NCBI RefSeq assembly: GCF_019038435.1
Contig: NZ_JAGPOX010000006.1
Coordinates: forward strand, 1 to 64,000
DNA from: Nocardia alni
GTDB lineage: Bacteria; Actinomycetota; Actinomycetes; Mycobacteriales; Mycobacteriaceae
Direction of reading: 5' to 3'
DNA length: 64,000 nucleotides
Part shown: positions 36,542 through 45,913 of the stretch, piece by piece
Layout: every line of letters begins with the position of its first letter
How positions within the stretch are numbered: the first letter of the stretch is position 1
Translations under genes and position numbers: made by a program
The notes under the pieces: generated by a model
Told to the model about the DNA's origin: nothing
The model's database searches: none
The model's input: only the letters and a program-made list of their open reading frames with translations

Positions 36542-38341
36542 ATGTCCACGCCACCGCTCTCACGCCGCGACCTCGAATTCCTGCTGTACGAGTGGATCGA
36601 TGTGGAGGCGCTGACCAGCCGGCCACGATTCGCCGAACACTCCCGCGAGACGTTCGACGCCGTGCTCGAGCTGAGTTCCGGCATCGCCGCGAAATACTTC
36701 GCATCCCACAACAAGACCTCGGATTCGAACGAGCCGATCGTCGGGCCCGACGGGAAGGTCGTCACCATCCCGGAGATCAAGGAAGCATTGGATGTCTTCG
36801 CCGGGGCTGGTCTGTTCGCGGGCTCGTTCGACGAAAGCCTCGGCGGGATGCAGCTTCCGACGTCGGTGATGCGCGCGTCGATGGCATGGTTCCAGGCCGC
36901 GAACGCAGGCACCGTCGGATATCCGTTCCTCACCGTCGCCAACGGGAATCTGCTTGTCGCACACGGTAGCGATGCCCAGATCGACTCCTATGTCCGTCCG
37001 ATGCTCGAAGGGCGTTTCTTCGGCACCATGTGCCTGTCGGAGCCGCAGGCCGGTTCCTCACTCGCGGACATCACGACGAAGGCGGTCGACCAGCAGGACG
37101 GCACCTACCGAGTGACCGGAACGAAGATGTGGATCTCCGGCGGCGACCACGAACTCAGCGAGAACATCGTGCACCTCGTCCTTGCCAAGATCCCCGGCGG
37201 ACAGGTCGGCGTGAAGGGCCTGTCGCTGTTCATCGTGCCCAAGTTCGTGCTCGGCGCCGACGGCATCCCCGGCGAGCGCAACGACGTCGCCCTCGTCGGC
37301 TTGAACCACAAGATGGGTAACCGCGGTACGACGAACACCCTGTTGAACTTCGGTGACGGCACCTACCAGCCCGGTGGAAGAGCCGGAGCCATCGGCTATC
37401 TCGTCGGCGAACCGCACCGCGGACTGTCCTACATGTTCCACATGATGAACGAAGCCCGCATCGGCGTGGGGTTCCTCGCCACCGCCCTCGGCTACGCCGG
37501 CTACCGACAGGCAGTGGAGTACGCGACCACCCGTACCCAGGGCCGCGCCCTGTCGGATAAGAATCCGGCATCGAAACCTGTTCCCATCATCGAACACGCC
37601 GATGTCAAGCGAATGCTGCTCGCCCAGAAATCGTATGTCGAGGGCGCACTCGCACTCGGGCTGTATTGTTCGCATCTCGTCGACGAGCAGGACACCGCCG
37701 AGAACACCGAACAACGCCGTCGCAAAACCCTCCTGCTCGATGTGCTCACACCGATCGCGAAAAGCTGGCCGGCGCAATGGTGCCTGCGGGCCAACGATCT
37801 CGCGATACAGGTCCATGGCGGATACGGATACACCCGTGAATACGATGTCGAACAGTTCTATCGCGACAACCGATTGAATCAAATTCACGAAGGAACCCAC
37901 GGCATTCAGGGCCTCGATCTGCTGGGCCGGAAGATGGCGATGGAAGACGGCGCCGGTCTGGCACTGCTCATCGCCACGATGCGTTCCACCATCGATCGCG
38001 CCCGGCAGACGGGCGGTGAATCATGCACGCTGGCAGAGCAACTCGACGAATCTGTCGAACGAGTCCGGGTCGTCACGAACACGCTCCTCGCGGCCCGCGA
38101 ACGAACCGATGCGCTCGCCAACGCGTCGATCTATCTGGAAGCGGTCGGACACGTCGTGCTCGCATGGATCTGGCTCGAGCAGTTCCTCGCCTCCGACCAG
38201 AAGCAAGGCGACTTCTACGACGGCAAACGCCAGGCGGCACGGTACTTCTTCAGATACGAACTCCCGGCTACCGAGCCACAGTTCGACCTCCTCGCCGCAC
38301 AGGATCGCACGACGATCGACATGGCGCCGAACTGGTTCTGA
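36542..38341 (+). CDS. large acyl-CoA dehydrogenase (DmdC/FadE5-like, about 600 residues)
   Basis: 599 residues: an N-terminal extension, the ACAD core with MCLSEPQAGSSLADITTKA and GNRGTTNTLLNFG, QVHGGYGYTREYDVEQFYRD, EGTHGIQGLDLLGRKM, and an extra C-terminal helical domain from about residue 470. This long architecture occurs in 3-methylmercaptopropionyl-CoA dehydrogenase-like and FadE5-like enzymes; methylsuccinyl-CoA dehydrogenase is also enlarged. It would supply the enoyl-CoA for the MaoC hydratase. Its N-terminus is the template for the remnant at 20854. Confidence 0.92.
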   Translation: MSTPPLSRRDLEFLLYEWIDVEALTSRPRFAEHSRETFDAVLELSSGIAAKYFASHNKTSDSNEPIVGPDGKVVTIPEIKEALDVFAGAGLFAGSFDESLGGMQLPTSVMRASMAWFQAANAGTVGYPFLTVANGNLLVAHGSDAQIDSYVRPMLEGRFFGTMCLSEPQAGSSLADITTKAVDQQDGTYRVTGTKMWISGGDHELSENIVHLVLAKIPGGQVGVKGLSLFIVPKFVLGADGIPGERNDVALVGLNHKMGNRGTTNTLLNFGDGTYQPGGRAGAIGYLVGEPHRGLSYMFHMMNEARIGVGFLATALGYAGYRQAVEYATTRTQGRALSDKNPASKPVPIIEHADVKRMLLAQKSYVEGALALGLYCSHLVDEQDTAENTEQRRRKTLLLDVLTPIAKSWPAQWCLRANDLAIQVHGGYGYTREYDVEQFYRDNRLNQIHEGTHGIQGLDLLGRKMAMEDGAGLALLIATMRSTIDRARQTGGESCTLAEQLDESVERVRVVTNTLLAARERTDALANASIYLEAVGHVVLAWIWLEQFLASDQKQGDFYDGKRQAARYFFRYELPATEPQFDLLAAQDRTTIDMAPNWF

Positions 38342-38535
38342 GAACACTCCGCCCGACACCGATCAACCCTCATCGACAACCGAGCCAACCACCCGGCCCC
38401 GCACCGCGAACACCGAAACCGTGCTCTACCAGTCGATTACGTCATGCCCGCCCGATTTTCGGCCACGACCTGAGCAGGGAATGGCTATTGACTTTACGGT
38501 ATTACATTAATACATTACATATGGCCTGACCAAAT

Positions 38536-38549
38536 GTGTTGTGCATCAC
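38536..38549. promoter_or_regulatory. GTG-N8-CAC motif before the kinase cassette
   Basis: GTGTTGTGCATCAC lies 20 bp before the APH start. It shares TGCATCA and spacing with the site at 27468-27481 and resembles 56308-56321. The nearby sequence is AT-rich (TATTACATTAATACATTACA, 38501-38520), as expected for a promoter. Confidence 0.4.
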
Positions 38550-38569
38550 CCAGCAAAGGAGCAGGTGAG

Positions 38570-39733
38570 ATGACTGGAGCAGTGGTGGGGGCGCTGGATG
38601 CTCTCGACCGGGACGTGATGGATCCCGGCGTGCGGACGCTTCTCGACCGCAAGGCGGAGAAGATCGCCGCCGCAAACGCCTACACGCCACTGGCGACGGC
38701 GGACGTCGAGCAGACCCTGCGGAGGTTCTTCTCGGATGAGGCGCCGGGAAAGACGGTGAGCGGGGTGCAGCGTATGGGCGGGGGCGCCTCCAAGGAGCAG
38801 TTCCTTTTCAGCCTGGACGGGACCAGCCACGTTCTGCGCATGGACCCGATCGAGACCGCTGCCGAGACCGACCGCAGGCGCGAGTACGAGGTGCTCAATG
38901 CCTACAGCGGATCCGTACCGGCGCCATGCGCGCTCTGGCTGGACGAGGACGGCTCGCGTTTCGGGCAGCCGGCCGTGGTCATGGACTTCATGTCCGGGGT
39001 CACCAAGCCCACGGCCGAGGTGACCGGACCGAACGTCACGGGCCTGGGTACCTCGTTCTCCGCGAAGCTGCGCGAGCAGCTGGCGCCCCAATACCTTCGC
39101 GCGCTTGCGAGCCTGCACAACGTCGACTGGCGAGCCCTCGAACTGCCGAGCTTTCACGCTCCGCGACCTGGTACGACCGAGGCCGCCCTGTGGCAGGTCA
39201 ACTGGATGTCGCGAGTCTGGCGGGACGACCATGTCCAGGCCAGCCCGATCATCGCGCTGACCGACCGGTGGCTGCGCCGCAACTTGCCGGTCTGCGAGTC
39301 GCCGGTCATGGTGCACGGGGACTACCGCACCGGAAACTTCCTGTTCGACGAGCAGGCAGGCCAGATCACCGCGATCCTGGACTGGGAGTGGGCCCACCTC
39401 GGCGATTACCACGAGGACCTCGGCTGGATGATGCAGCGCCTCTACACGACTCACCAGGACGGGCGCGACCTGGTATGCGGACTGTTCGAAAAGCAGGAGT
39501 TGATCGAGGCATACGAGGCGGCCTCCGGCCGGAAGGTCGATCCCGCCACGCTGAAGTGGTACGAGATCTACAACGCCTACAAGTCGATGGCGATTACGCT
39601 CGCCACCTCGGTCAAGGCGGCCCGGGACGGCGCCAACCACCAGGACGCCATGCTGTCCTGGCTGGCTCCCTGCGGCTACCTGTTCTCGACCTGGCTGTGC
39701 ACGATGCTCGCCGACGAGGGGGTAACACTGTGA
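38570..39733 (+). CDS. APH-family phosphotransferase (kinase), cassette copy 1
   Basis: 387 residues. GGGASKEQFLFSL is the ATP-loop region, VHGDYRTGNFLFD is the catalytic HGD loop, and ILDWEWAHLGDYHEDLGW carries the metal-binding Asp. The WE-LGD form is typical of the ACAD10/11- and LvaA-like branch, which includes kinases of 4-hydroxyacyl-CoA, and not of drug-resistance enzymes. AAAGGAG precedes ATG 38570. The stop overlaps the next gene (GTGA). It sits 228 bp after a large acyl-CoA dehydrogenase, as LvaA-type kinases often do. Substrate unproven. Confidence 0.9.
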   Translation: MTGAVVGALDALDRDVMDPGVRTLLDRKAEKIAAANAYTPLATADVEQTLRRFFSDEAPGKTVSGVQRMGGGASKEQFLFSLDGTSHVLRMDPIETAAETDRRREYEVLNAYSGSVPAPCALWLDEDGSRFGQPAVVMDFMSGVTKPTAEVTGPNVTGLGTSFSAKLREQLAPQYLRALASLHNVDWRALELPSFHAPRPGTTEAALWQVNWMSRVWRDDHVQASPIIALTDRWLRRNLPVCESPVMVHGDYRTGNFLFDEQAGQITAILDWEWAHLGDYHEDLGWMMQRLYTTHQDGRDLVCGLFEKQELIEAYEAASGRKVDPATLKWYEIYNAYKSMAITLATSVKAARDGANHQDAMLSWLAPCGYLFSTWLCTMLADEGVTL

Positions 39734-40284
39734 TCGTCTCTGTCGACATCCGGATCGCCAGCATGCTCAGCGCACTTTCCGGCACGATCGTTCCGGCCCT
39801 CGAGAAGGGCGGATTCGCGGCCGAGCAGGCACAGTTGCTGGCCGGACACCTGCAGGTGCTGAGAACGCAGTCGGAGTTCTCCGACGAGTACGAGACCCTC
39901 GAGCACAGATACACTCGCCGGCTCGCCCAGGACGTGATCGAGACTGCCGAGGGTGGCCCGCAGACCACGAAGGCCGTGATCCGCATACGTGCGCTACTGG
40001 ACAAGGGCGAGCCGGTGGGCATTGCCGCCGTCCGTGAGGCTCACACGGCGCTCTGCACTGCTGTGGCGGATTTCGTGGCGGCCGAAGGCGAGGACGGGAC
40101 CGACGAGTCGGTCGCCAGGACGACGCGGATCGTCCTGCGCGCCGAGCACGAGCAATCCCTTCGTAACCGGTCCTTCTTCAGCTCGTTCGGCTACGAGGAC
40201 AGCTCGGCCGACATCCAGCCGATCGACCGGATGATGGCGGACTTTCGGAGTAAGTTCCCGGCGAAAGACGGTGCATCGGCGTGA
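39730..40284 (+). CDS. small helical protein, cassette copy 1 (possible kinase partner)
   Basis: 184 residues, mostly amphipathic helix, no membrane segment. IVPALEKGGFAAEQAQLLAG near the N-terminus matches IIPALDPDHPLAREQATIV in the copy at 45353. I recognise no named domain. The GTG start overlaps the kinase stop (GTGA) and its stop overlaps the next start (GTGA), so the three genes are translated as a unit. By analogy LvaB, the small obligate partner of the LvaA kinase, occupies the same position; this is a position-based inference. Confidence 0.8.
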   Translation: MIVSVDIRIASMLSALSGTIVPALEKGGFAAEQAQLLAGHLQVLRTQSEFSDEYETLEHRYTRRLAQDVIETAEGGPQTTKAVIRIRALLDKGEPVGIAAVREAHTALCTAVADFVAAEGEDGTDESVARTTRIVLRAEHEQSLRNRSFFSSFGYEDSSADIQPIDRMMADFRSKFPAKDGASA

Positions 40285-41294
40285 TTACCGAAGAGAACCT
40301 GCGGTTCCAGACTCCCGACGATGTCGATCACGAATGGGGCGAGACCTACTGGCTCGGGATGTATGTGCCCGAGGCGAACCTCTATGGCTGGGTATACCTG
40401 GTGTTCCGCGCGGGCTCGGGCGCGGTGATGTGCGATGTCGAGTTCATCGACCGTTGCTCACGTGAGATGTTCGACGCCCGCTACGTCGACATCCAGAACC
40501 ACCTGCGTATCCCCGCCGACCTGCGGAAGTTCACCCTGGCGAACGGGATTTCCTTCGAGTCCCACTCCCCGCGCAGCTTCAGGCTGGACTATGTCGGGGT
40601 CGACGACACCGAGCTGCACGTCGACCTCGACGGCATCCATGAGCCTTACGACATCCACGATCCGTCCATCGACCCGATGGCGCGAACCGACCAGCAGCAG
40701 GCGGTCGAGCACAGCGGTTTCGGGACGGCGTACGCCGGACATTTCGACCTTACGACCCGAATCACGGGCACGGTGAAGGTGCGCGGGAAGTCGTACGACG
40801 TGAACTGCCTGGCCACACAGGACCACAGCTGGGGGCCGCGGCCGGAGCGCGGGATGCGGCCGATGGGTTACGTCAACGCACACTTCGACGACGACTACGT
40901 GGTCCAGACGATCTGGGGGTTCGATCCGTCGAAGCCGGACGGGCAGCAGCACTCCTTCAAGCACGGCTACGCCATCAAGGACGGCAAGCTGCTGGGAGGC
41001 ACGGACGGCTCGCTGACCATCAGCCACCGAGGTCTGTTCCCCGAGCGGCTCGAGCTCACGCTCACCGACAGCACGGGCGAGGTGCACGAGCTGACCGGGA
41101 CGCCGTCAGCGTTCAACAACTGGGTCCCCTACGGCTGCACTCCGACGGGTCACGCGATGGTCCGGTGGACCACCTCGGCTGGACAGCAGGGCGTCGGCAC
41201 ATCCATGGAAGCGTTCCCGCTCGACACCGTCACCGGTGATTTCCTGCATGAGGACATCCGCCTGAGTTCGCCCCGGATCGAATCCGGCCAGTAG
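40281..41294 (+). CDS. conserved protein, possible AttH/CrtC-like lipocalin fold, cassette copy 1
   Basis: 337 residues, soluble, beta-rich. Conserved blocks shared with the copy at 44361 are HEWGETYWL (HDWAETYFL), RLDYVGVDDTELHVD, EPYDIHDPSIDP, VRGKSYDVNCLATQDHSWGP and SFKHGYAIKDGKL. The DHSWGPRP box recalls AttH/hydroxyneurosporene synthase (CrtC)-like lipocalin pairs, some of which hydrate isolated double bonds of isoprenoids. That relationship is a guess from motif style. It is translationally coupled to the two genes before it. Confidence 0.78.
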   Translation: MITEENLRFQTPDDVDHEWGETYWLGMYVPEANLYGWVYLVFRAGSGAVMCDVEFIDRCSREMFDARYVDIQNHLRIPADLRKFTLANGISFESHSPRSFRLDYVGVDDTELHVDLDGIHEPYDIHDPSIDPMARTDQQQAVEHSGFGTAYAGHFDLTTRITGTVKVRGKSYDVNCLATQDHSWGPRPERGMRPMGYVNAHFDDDYVVQTIWGFDPSKPDGQQHSFKHGYAIKDGKLLGGTDGSLTISHRGLFPERLELTLTDSTGEVHELTGTPSAFNNWVPYGCTPTGHAMVRWTTSAGQQGVGTSMEAFPLDTVTGDFLHEDIRLSSPRIESGQ

Positions 41295-41390
41295 GCCTCA
41301 TCCATTTTCACAGAACTACCGACCGGCCGCTGATCCCAGGCGAAGCCCGTGATGTCGTGATGCCGGTTCCACAAGAGAGGTTGGAGCAGC

Positions 41391-42833
41391 ATGTCAGATT
41401 ACCGTCATCTCTACATCGGCGGGGAGTGGGTCACGCCTCGAGGCGCATCCACGATCACTCTCGTCTCGCCTTCTACCGAGGAGGTCATCGGGTCCGTGCC
41501 CGAGGCATCCGAGGCCGACGTCGATCGTGCGGTGGACGCGGCACGCGCCGCGTTCGACGACCCGACCGGCTGGTCGCGGTGGAGCCCTGCCGACCGCGCC
41601 GCTGTCCTGGAACGGTTCGCAGCCGGACTCGAGACGAGGGCTGAGGCGATCTCGAAGGCCGTGAGCAGCCAGAACGGCATGCCGCTGCAGATCTCGCAGG
41701 CATTCGAGACAGTCTTCCCGCCGCTGCTGTTGCGCTACTACGGCAAGCTCGTCAGCGAGCGCGGCGCCGAGGAGCGTCGGGACGCGATGTTCGGTGGAAC
41801 CACCGTGGTTCGCCGCGAGCCGATCGGTGTGGTCGGCGCCATCGTCCCGTGGAACTTTCCCCAGGCTCTGGCCTTTTTGAAGATTGCTCCCGCGCTGGCG
41901 AGCGGCTGCACCATGGTGCTGAAACCGGCGCCGGAGACAGTCCTCGACTCCTACGTGATGGCCGAGGCAGCCGCCGAGGCGGGTCTGCCGCCCGGCGTCA
42001 TGAACATCGTCCCGGCCGGTCGGGAAGTTGGCGCCCATCTGGTCGCGCACCCGGGCGTCGACAAGATCGCCTTCACCGGTTCGACGGCCGCCGGCCGGGC
42101 GATCGCCGAGACATGCGGCCGCCTGCTGCGCCCGGTGACACTCGAGCTGGGGGGCAAGTCCGCCGCGATCGTGCTACCCGATTGCGACCTGGCCGGCAGC
42201 CTCGAGTCGTTCTTCGGGGCGACCTTGCTGAACAATGGCCAGACCTGTTTCGTGGGGACGCGGATTCTGGCCCCGCGCTCGCGATACGACGAGATCGTGG
42301 AGACGATCACGGCATTCGCGAGCAGCCTGAACGTGGGCGACGCGCTCGACCCCACGACTCAAATCGGTCCGATGGTGTCCGCGCGCCAGCGGGATCGGGT
42401 GGAGTCCTACATCGACAAGGGCAAGGCCGAGGGCGCCCGGATCACTACCGGAGGTGGTCGGCCGGCGGGGCGCGAGCGTGGGTTCTTCGTCTCGCCGACG
42501 GTCTTCGCGGATGTGGACAACCGGTACACGATCGCCCAGGAGGAGATCTTCGGTCCGGTGCTGTCGGTCATCCCCTACACCGACGAGGATGACGCGGTGC
42601 GGATCGCGAACGACAGCGAGTACGGGCTCGGGGGATCGGTCTGGAGCGCCGACCCGGAGCACGCCACAGACGTGGCCCGTCGGGTCCGGACCGGCTCGAT
42701 CGGGATCAATTCCTACGTCAACGACCCGGTATCGCCGTTCGGTGGCGTGAAGGCGAGTGGGCTCGGCCGCGAGATGGGCCCGGAAGGACTGGCCGGGTAC
42801 GAGACCCTCAAGTCGATCTATCAGGCACCCTGA
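41391..42833 (+). CDS. aldehyde dehydrogenase (NAD(P)-dependent)
   Basis: 480 residues, full length. Residues IVPWNFPQALAFLKIAPALA, the Glu in TLELGGKSAAIV (near 252) and the nucleophilic Cys286 in NNGQTCFVGTRI are present. GGAG precedes the ATG. It would oxidise the aldehyde made by a GMC alcohol oxidoreductase to the acid. It is the only intact aldehyde dehydrogenase in the window; two dead relatives lie next to the GMC-containing segments. Confidence 0.96.
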   Translation: MSDYRHLYIGGEWVTPRGASTITLVSPSTEEVIGSVPEASEADVDRAVDAARAAFDDPTGWSRWSPADRAAVLERFAAGLETRAEAISKAVSSQNGMPLQISQAFETVFPPLLLRYYGKLVSERGAEERRDAMFGGTTVVRREPIGVVGAIVPWNFPQALAFLKIAPALASGCTMVLKPAPETVLDSYVMAEAAAEAGLPPGVMNIVPAGREVGAHLVAHPGVDKIAFTGSTAAGRAIAETCGRLLRPVTLELGGKSAAIVLPDCDLAGSLESFFGATLLNNGQTCFVGTRILAPRSRYDEIVETITAFASSLNVGDALDPTTQIGPMVSARQRDRVESYIDKGKAEGARITTGGGRPAGRERGFFVSPTVFADVDNRYTIAQEEIFGPVLSVIPYTDEDDAVRIANDSEYGLGGSVWSADPEHATDVARRVRTGSIGINSYVNDPVSPFGGVKASGLGREMGPEGLAGYETLKSIYQAP

Positions 42834-42955
42834 TCGCTCGCCGGCCCGGTGGCCCCGCACAGGGGGCCACCGGGCCGAATCCGGCCTGTATCGCCGGAAC
42901 GCATTCGCGCACACCGGAATTCCCGCTCAATCTCATCACCGGCACCTCACGTGAC

Positions 42956-44320
42956 GTGGCCTCGGTCGGCTACGTCGAGGAAGAGTATTCGGTTTCGGGA
43001 TCGGCCAAGGCATACCGGCCGACACGGCCGTTGACGCCGGACGGTCTCTGGGAGGTCGAAGCTGTCGATACAGCGCCGTTCACCACCAGAATCATCGTTC
43101 GACGCCCCACGGACCCGGCTCGCTTCAACGGCACCGTTCTGTGCGAATGGAACAACGTCACTGCGGGTTTCGACCTCCTCGTCAACTCCGAGACGTCCAC
43201 GCTGTACGACGGCTTCGCGTTCGTCGGCGTCACCACGCAATATGTCGGCGCCGTCGGGCTGGCCTCGAGCCCGGCGGGGTTGAAGGCATGGGATCCCGAG
43301 CGGTACGCCGATGTCGTCCATCCCGGGGATGCCTATTCCTACGATATGTTCACGCAGGTCGCCCGCCTCGTGGGCCCCGGCCGCACTGTGTCCGGCGTTG
43401 ACCCGCTGGGCGGACTCACCGTGAGGAATGTCATCGGCAACGGGGCGTCACAGTCCGCTGGGCGGCTTCTGACCTACATCAATGCGATTCAACCGATAGA
43501 ACGGGCATTCGACGGGTTTCTTGCCACGGTGGGCATGGGCAGAGGCGCCGGCTTCGACAACGCCATCCTGGACCCTGAGTTGGTGTCGACGTTGAGTCCG
43601 GCTGAACTGGAAACACTGCTCGGGACGGCGACCACATTCCGAAACGACCTCGATGTACCTGTCATGCAGGTCAATACCGAGTGTGAGGTACTCATGTACG
43701 CAAGGGCCCGGCAGCCTGACACCGAACTCTTCAGATATTGGGAGGTCGCCGGCGCATCACACGCACCCGCACCACTATGGGCGGATATCGCGCGCGCCGC
43801 TCTGCGTGATTTCGGAGTACCGCTGAATCCACCTGGCGACCTTGTGGATTCGACGATCGTGCAGAGCACCGTCGACTGGCGACCCGTCTTCGGCGCCGCA
43901 TTGGTGCACGTCAAACATTGGATCGAGGACGGGCAGGCGCCGCCGACCCAGAATCTGATCGAGCTGACACCAGAGGGGGCGGTCGCACGAGACGAACTGG
44001 GCAATGCCAAAGGCGGAGTGCGGCTGCCTGACGTAGAAGTGCCCATCGCGGCATTCGACGGGGGCGGGGTCGGTCCCGAGACGATAGGCCTGGGCGGTAG
44101 CACGACCGAGTTGACCTCCGCGCAGTTGGCGTCCATGTACTCCTCGCCCGAGGACTACGTGTCGCGAGTCGCGCAAGCCGCCGAGTCCGCGCAGGATGCC
44201 GGCGTGATCGAAGCGTGGAGGACGGCGGAATACGTTGCGAACGCGCAGGAAGCGGCGCCGAGTCTGTTCCAGGTGGCCGAAGCCACCGGCAGCGGGACCC
44301 AACACACCAGCACACGATGA
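42956..44320 (+). CDS. alpha/beta hydrolase-domain protein (Abhydrolase_10-like), N-terminus uncertain
   Basis: 454 residues from GTG 42956. GYVEEEYSVSGSAKAYRP near the start, VIGNGASQSAGRLLTYI as nucleophile region (GASQS) and VAGASHAPAP with a His fit the large alpha/beta-hydrolase-domain family. The family usually has about 30 more N-terminal residues. The frame is open upstream (LNLITGTSRDVASVGY) but holds no ATG, GTG or TTG back to the aldehyde dehydrogenase stop, and no ribosome site precedes 42956. The 5' end may be truncated. Confidence 0.78.
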   Translation: MASVGYVEEEYSVSGSAKAYRPTRPLTPDGLWEVEAVDTAPFTTRIIVRRPTDPARFNGTVLCEWNNVTAGFDLLVNSETSTLYDGFAFVGVTTQYVGAVGLASSPAGLKAWDPERYADVVHPGDAYSYDMFTQVARLVGPGRTVSGVDPLGGLTVRNVIGNGASQSAGRLLTYINAIQPIERAFDGFLATVGMGRGAGFDNAILDPELVSTLSPAELETLLGTATTFRNDLDVPVMQVNTECEVLMYARARQPDTELFRYWEVAGASHAPAPLWADIARAALRDFGVPLNPPGDLVDSTIVQSTVDWRPVFGAALVHVKHWIEDGQAPPTQNLIELTPEGAVARDELGNAKGGVRLPDVEVPIAAFDGGGVGPETIGLGGSTTELTSAQLASMYSSPEDYVSRVAQAAESAQDAGVIEAWRTAEYVANAQEAAPSLFQVAEATGSGTQHTSTR

Positions 44321-44355
44321 TGCCCCCGGGGGGAGCTCCCCCCGGGGGCATCGTC
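44316..44355. terminator. large palindromic bidirectional terminator
   Basis: Arms of 20 bases (GATGCCCCCGGGGGGAG and its complement) meet at AGCT with one mismatch. It starts at the hydrolase stop (44318-44320) and ends 5 bp before the stop of the convergent gene at 44361, so it can serve both strands. No T-run follows, but the stem is almost entirely G/C. Confidence 0.75.
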
Positions 44356-44360
44356 GCCGC

Positions 44361-45356
44361 TCAGGCGCGCAGGGTGCGCGGGCCGTCCGTCGGCCACATG
44401 CCGCGCTCGCGCACAGCCTCGTCGATCCGGTTGTTGTCCATGACCACGCCGTACCCGACGCGGTCGCCGAGGGTCCACTTCATCATGCTGTTCCAGGTCA
44501 CGTTGCCCGCATACGCCGTCCACGGCCCGCCGACGTCCGGTGAGGCGTGCATCCGGTAGGTTTTCCCGCGCGTGTCGGTGACGGTCACGTCCAGGGTGAG
44601 CAGGACGGTCCCGAAGCGGGCGGCGGTGAAGCTGCCCTCGGTGATGCCGAAGAACTCGCCCTTGTCCAGCACGTACCCGTGGGAGACGGGGTTCGGCCGG
44701 CGCTCGCCGTTGTCCCGCGAGCCGCGCAGGTGGATGCAGAGGTCGTCGCCGAAGTTGGCGTTGATCGTGTTCATCGGCCGGACGACCTCGGGCCGGGGGC
44801 CCCAGCTGCGGTCCATCCGCTCCAGGCAGTTCACCTCGTAGGTTTTGCCGCGCACGGTGAGCGTGCCGGTGATCCGCCCCGTCATGTCGTAGTGGCCCTT
44901 GTAGGCCGCGCCCGAGCTGGAGTTGGCGATCTGTTCCGCCTCCGTGGCCCCCGCCCGCGGGCTCAGCCGCGGGTCGTGGATGTCGAAGGGCTCCATGACG
45001 CCGTTCCAGTCCACGTGGATCTCTGTGTTGTCCGGTCCCACGTAGTCGATGCGGTAATCCCGCGGCGGGTTGACCGCGTGCACCGACAGCCCCATGGGCG
45101 AGTCGATCCTCGACCAGCGCTCCGGGGCGGGCAGGTGGTGACGGGCGTTGTAATGCAACAGGTCCGCGCGGGAGTCCGACACGGTCCCGAACACGTAGAC
45201 GTCGTTGCTCATCACGCCCAGCTTCGGACGAACGACGACGTAGACGTGCGCGAGCAGGTGCTCCTCGGGCACCGGGACCGGCAGGAAATAGGTCTCGGCC
45301 CAGTCGTGGTCGGCGTCGTCGGGGGCTTGGTACTCCAGCTCGGCGGCCGTGATCAT
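44361..45356 (-). CDS. conserved protein, possible AttH/CrtC-like lipocalin fold, cassette copy 2
   Basis: 331 residues, colinear with the protein at 40281 (DHDWAETYFL, RIDYVGPDNTEIHVDWNG, EPFDIHDPRLSP, VRGKTYEVNCLERMDRSWGP). The shared DHSWGP box is DRSWGP here. The ATG follows GAGGAG and overlaps the stop of the preceding gene (ATGA). It is much richer in G+C than copy 1, so the two cassettes probably have different origins and are not a recent duplication. Confidence 0.78.
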   Translation of the reverse strand: MITAAELEYQAPDDADHDWAETYFLPVPVPEEHLLAHVYVVVRPKLGVMSNDVYVFGTVSDSRADLLHYNARHHLPAPERWSRIDSPMGLSVHAVNPPRDYRIDYVGPDNTEIHVDWNGVMEPFDIHDPRLSPRAGATEAEQIANSSSGAAYKGHYDMTGRITGTLTVRGKTYEVNCLERMDRSWGPRPEVVRPMNTINANFGDDLCIHLRGSRDNGERRPNPVSHGYVLDKGEFFGITEGSFTAARFGTVLLTLDVTVTDTRGKTYRMHASPDVGGPWTAYAGNVTWNSMMKWTLGDRVGYGVVMDNNRIDEAVRERGMWPTDGPRTLRA

Positions 45357-45913
45357 CGGGTCTCCTCTTCGGGTCGGGATGCGTGGATAGTGCTGAGAAC
45401 GGACTCGAGGGCGGGCACGGCGGCCGCATCGGTCTCCCACCCCTGAGGCAGGAACCACGCGCGGCGGGCGTCGAGCAGCGCCCCGGAGCGGTCCAGGACG
45501 GTGGCCTCGATCCGCCGGGCAGCGGACGTGTCGCTGCGGCCGGCGGTGCGCACCAGGGCCGTCAGGCCCTGGGCCAGCCGGGCAGCGGACTCCTCCAGCG
45601 CGGACGTGGTCACCGCGGACCTGTCGTCGACCAGCGCGGCCAGCTCTTCGGCGAGGGAGGGTGAGACCTCGGCCGCGTCGTCCGCGACGGCCACGGCGAC
45701 ATCCCGGAAGTGCTCCGCCTCGAAGTCCGCGCGGGCGTGCAGGTGCAGCACCCGTTCGGCCAGCATCGCGAGCAGGCCGGACACGATCGTGGCCTGCTCC
45801 CTGGCCAGCGGGTGATCCGGGTCCAGCGCCGGGATGATGATCTCGTTCATCGCCGTGACCGCGGCGCGCAGGGCAGGGACAGTGTGGTCGAGCACCGGTA
45901 CGGGTCCGGACAT
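45353..45913 (-). CDS. small helical protein, cassette copy 2
   Basis: 186 residues, helical and acidic, equivalent to the protein at 39730 (IIPALDPDHPLAREQATIV, LHLHARADFEAEHF). Its start overlaps the kinase stop and its stop overlaps the next start, as in copy 1. Conservation of position, size and coupling is stronger evidence of shared function than the modest sequence similarity. Confidence 0.78.
   Translation of the reverse strand: MSGPVPVLDHTVPALRAAVTAMNEIIIPALDPDHPLAREQATIVSGLLAMLAERVLHLHARADFEAEHFRDVAVAVADDAAEVSPSLAEELAALVDDRSAVTTSALEESAARLAQGLTALVRTAGRSDTSAARRIEATVLDRSGALLDARRAWFLPQGWETDAAAVPALESVLSTIHASRPEEETR

Noticed and set aside
38570..39733. Aminoglycoside resistance gene
   Set aside because: APH-fold kinase, but the WE...LGD pattern and acyl-CoA gene context fit the ACAD10/LvaA-like branch.
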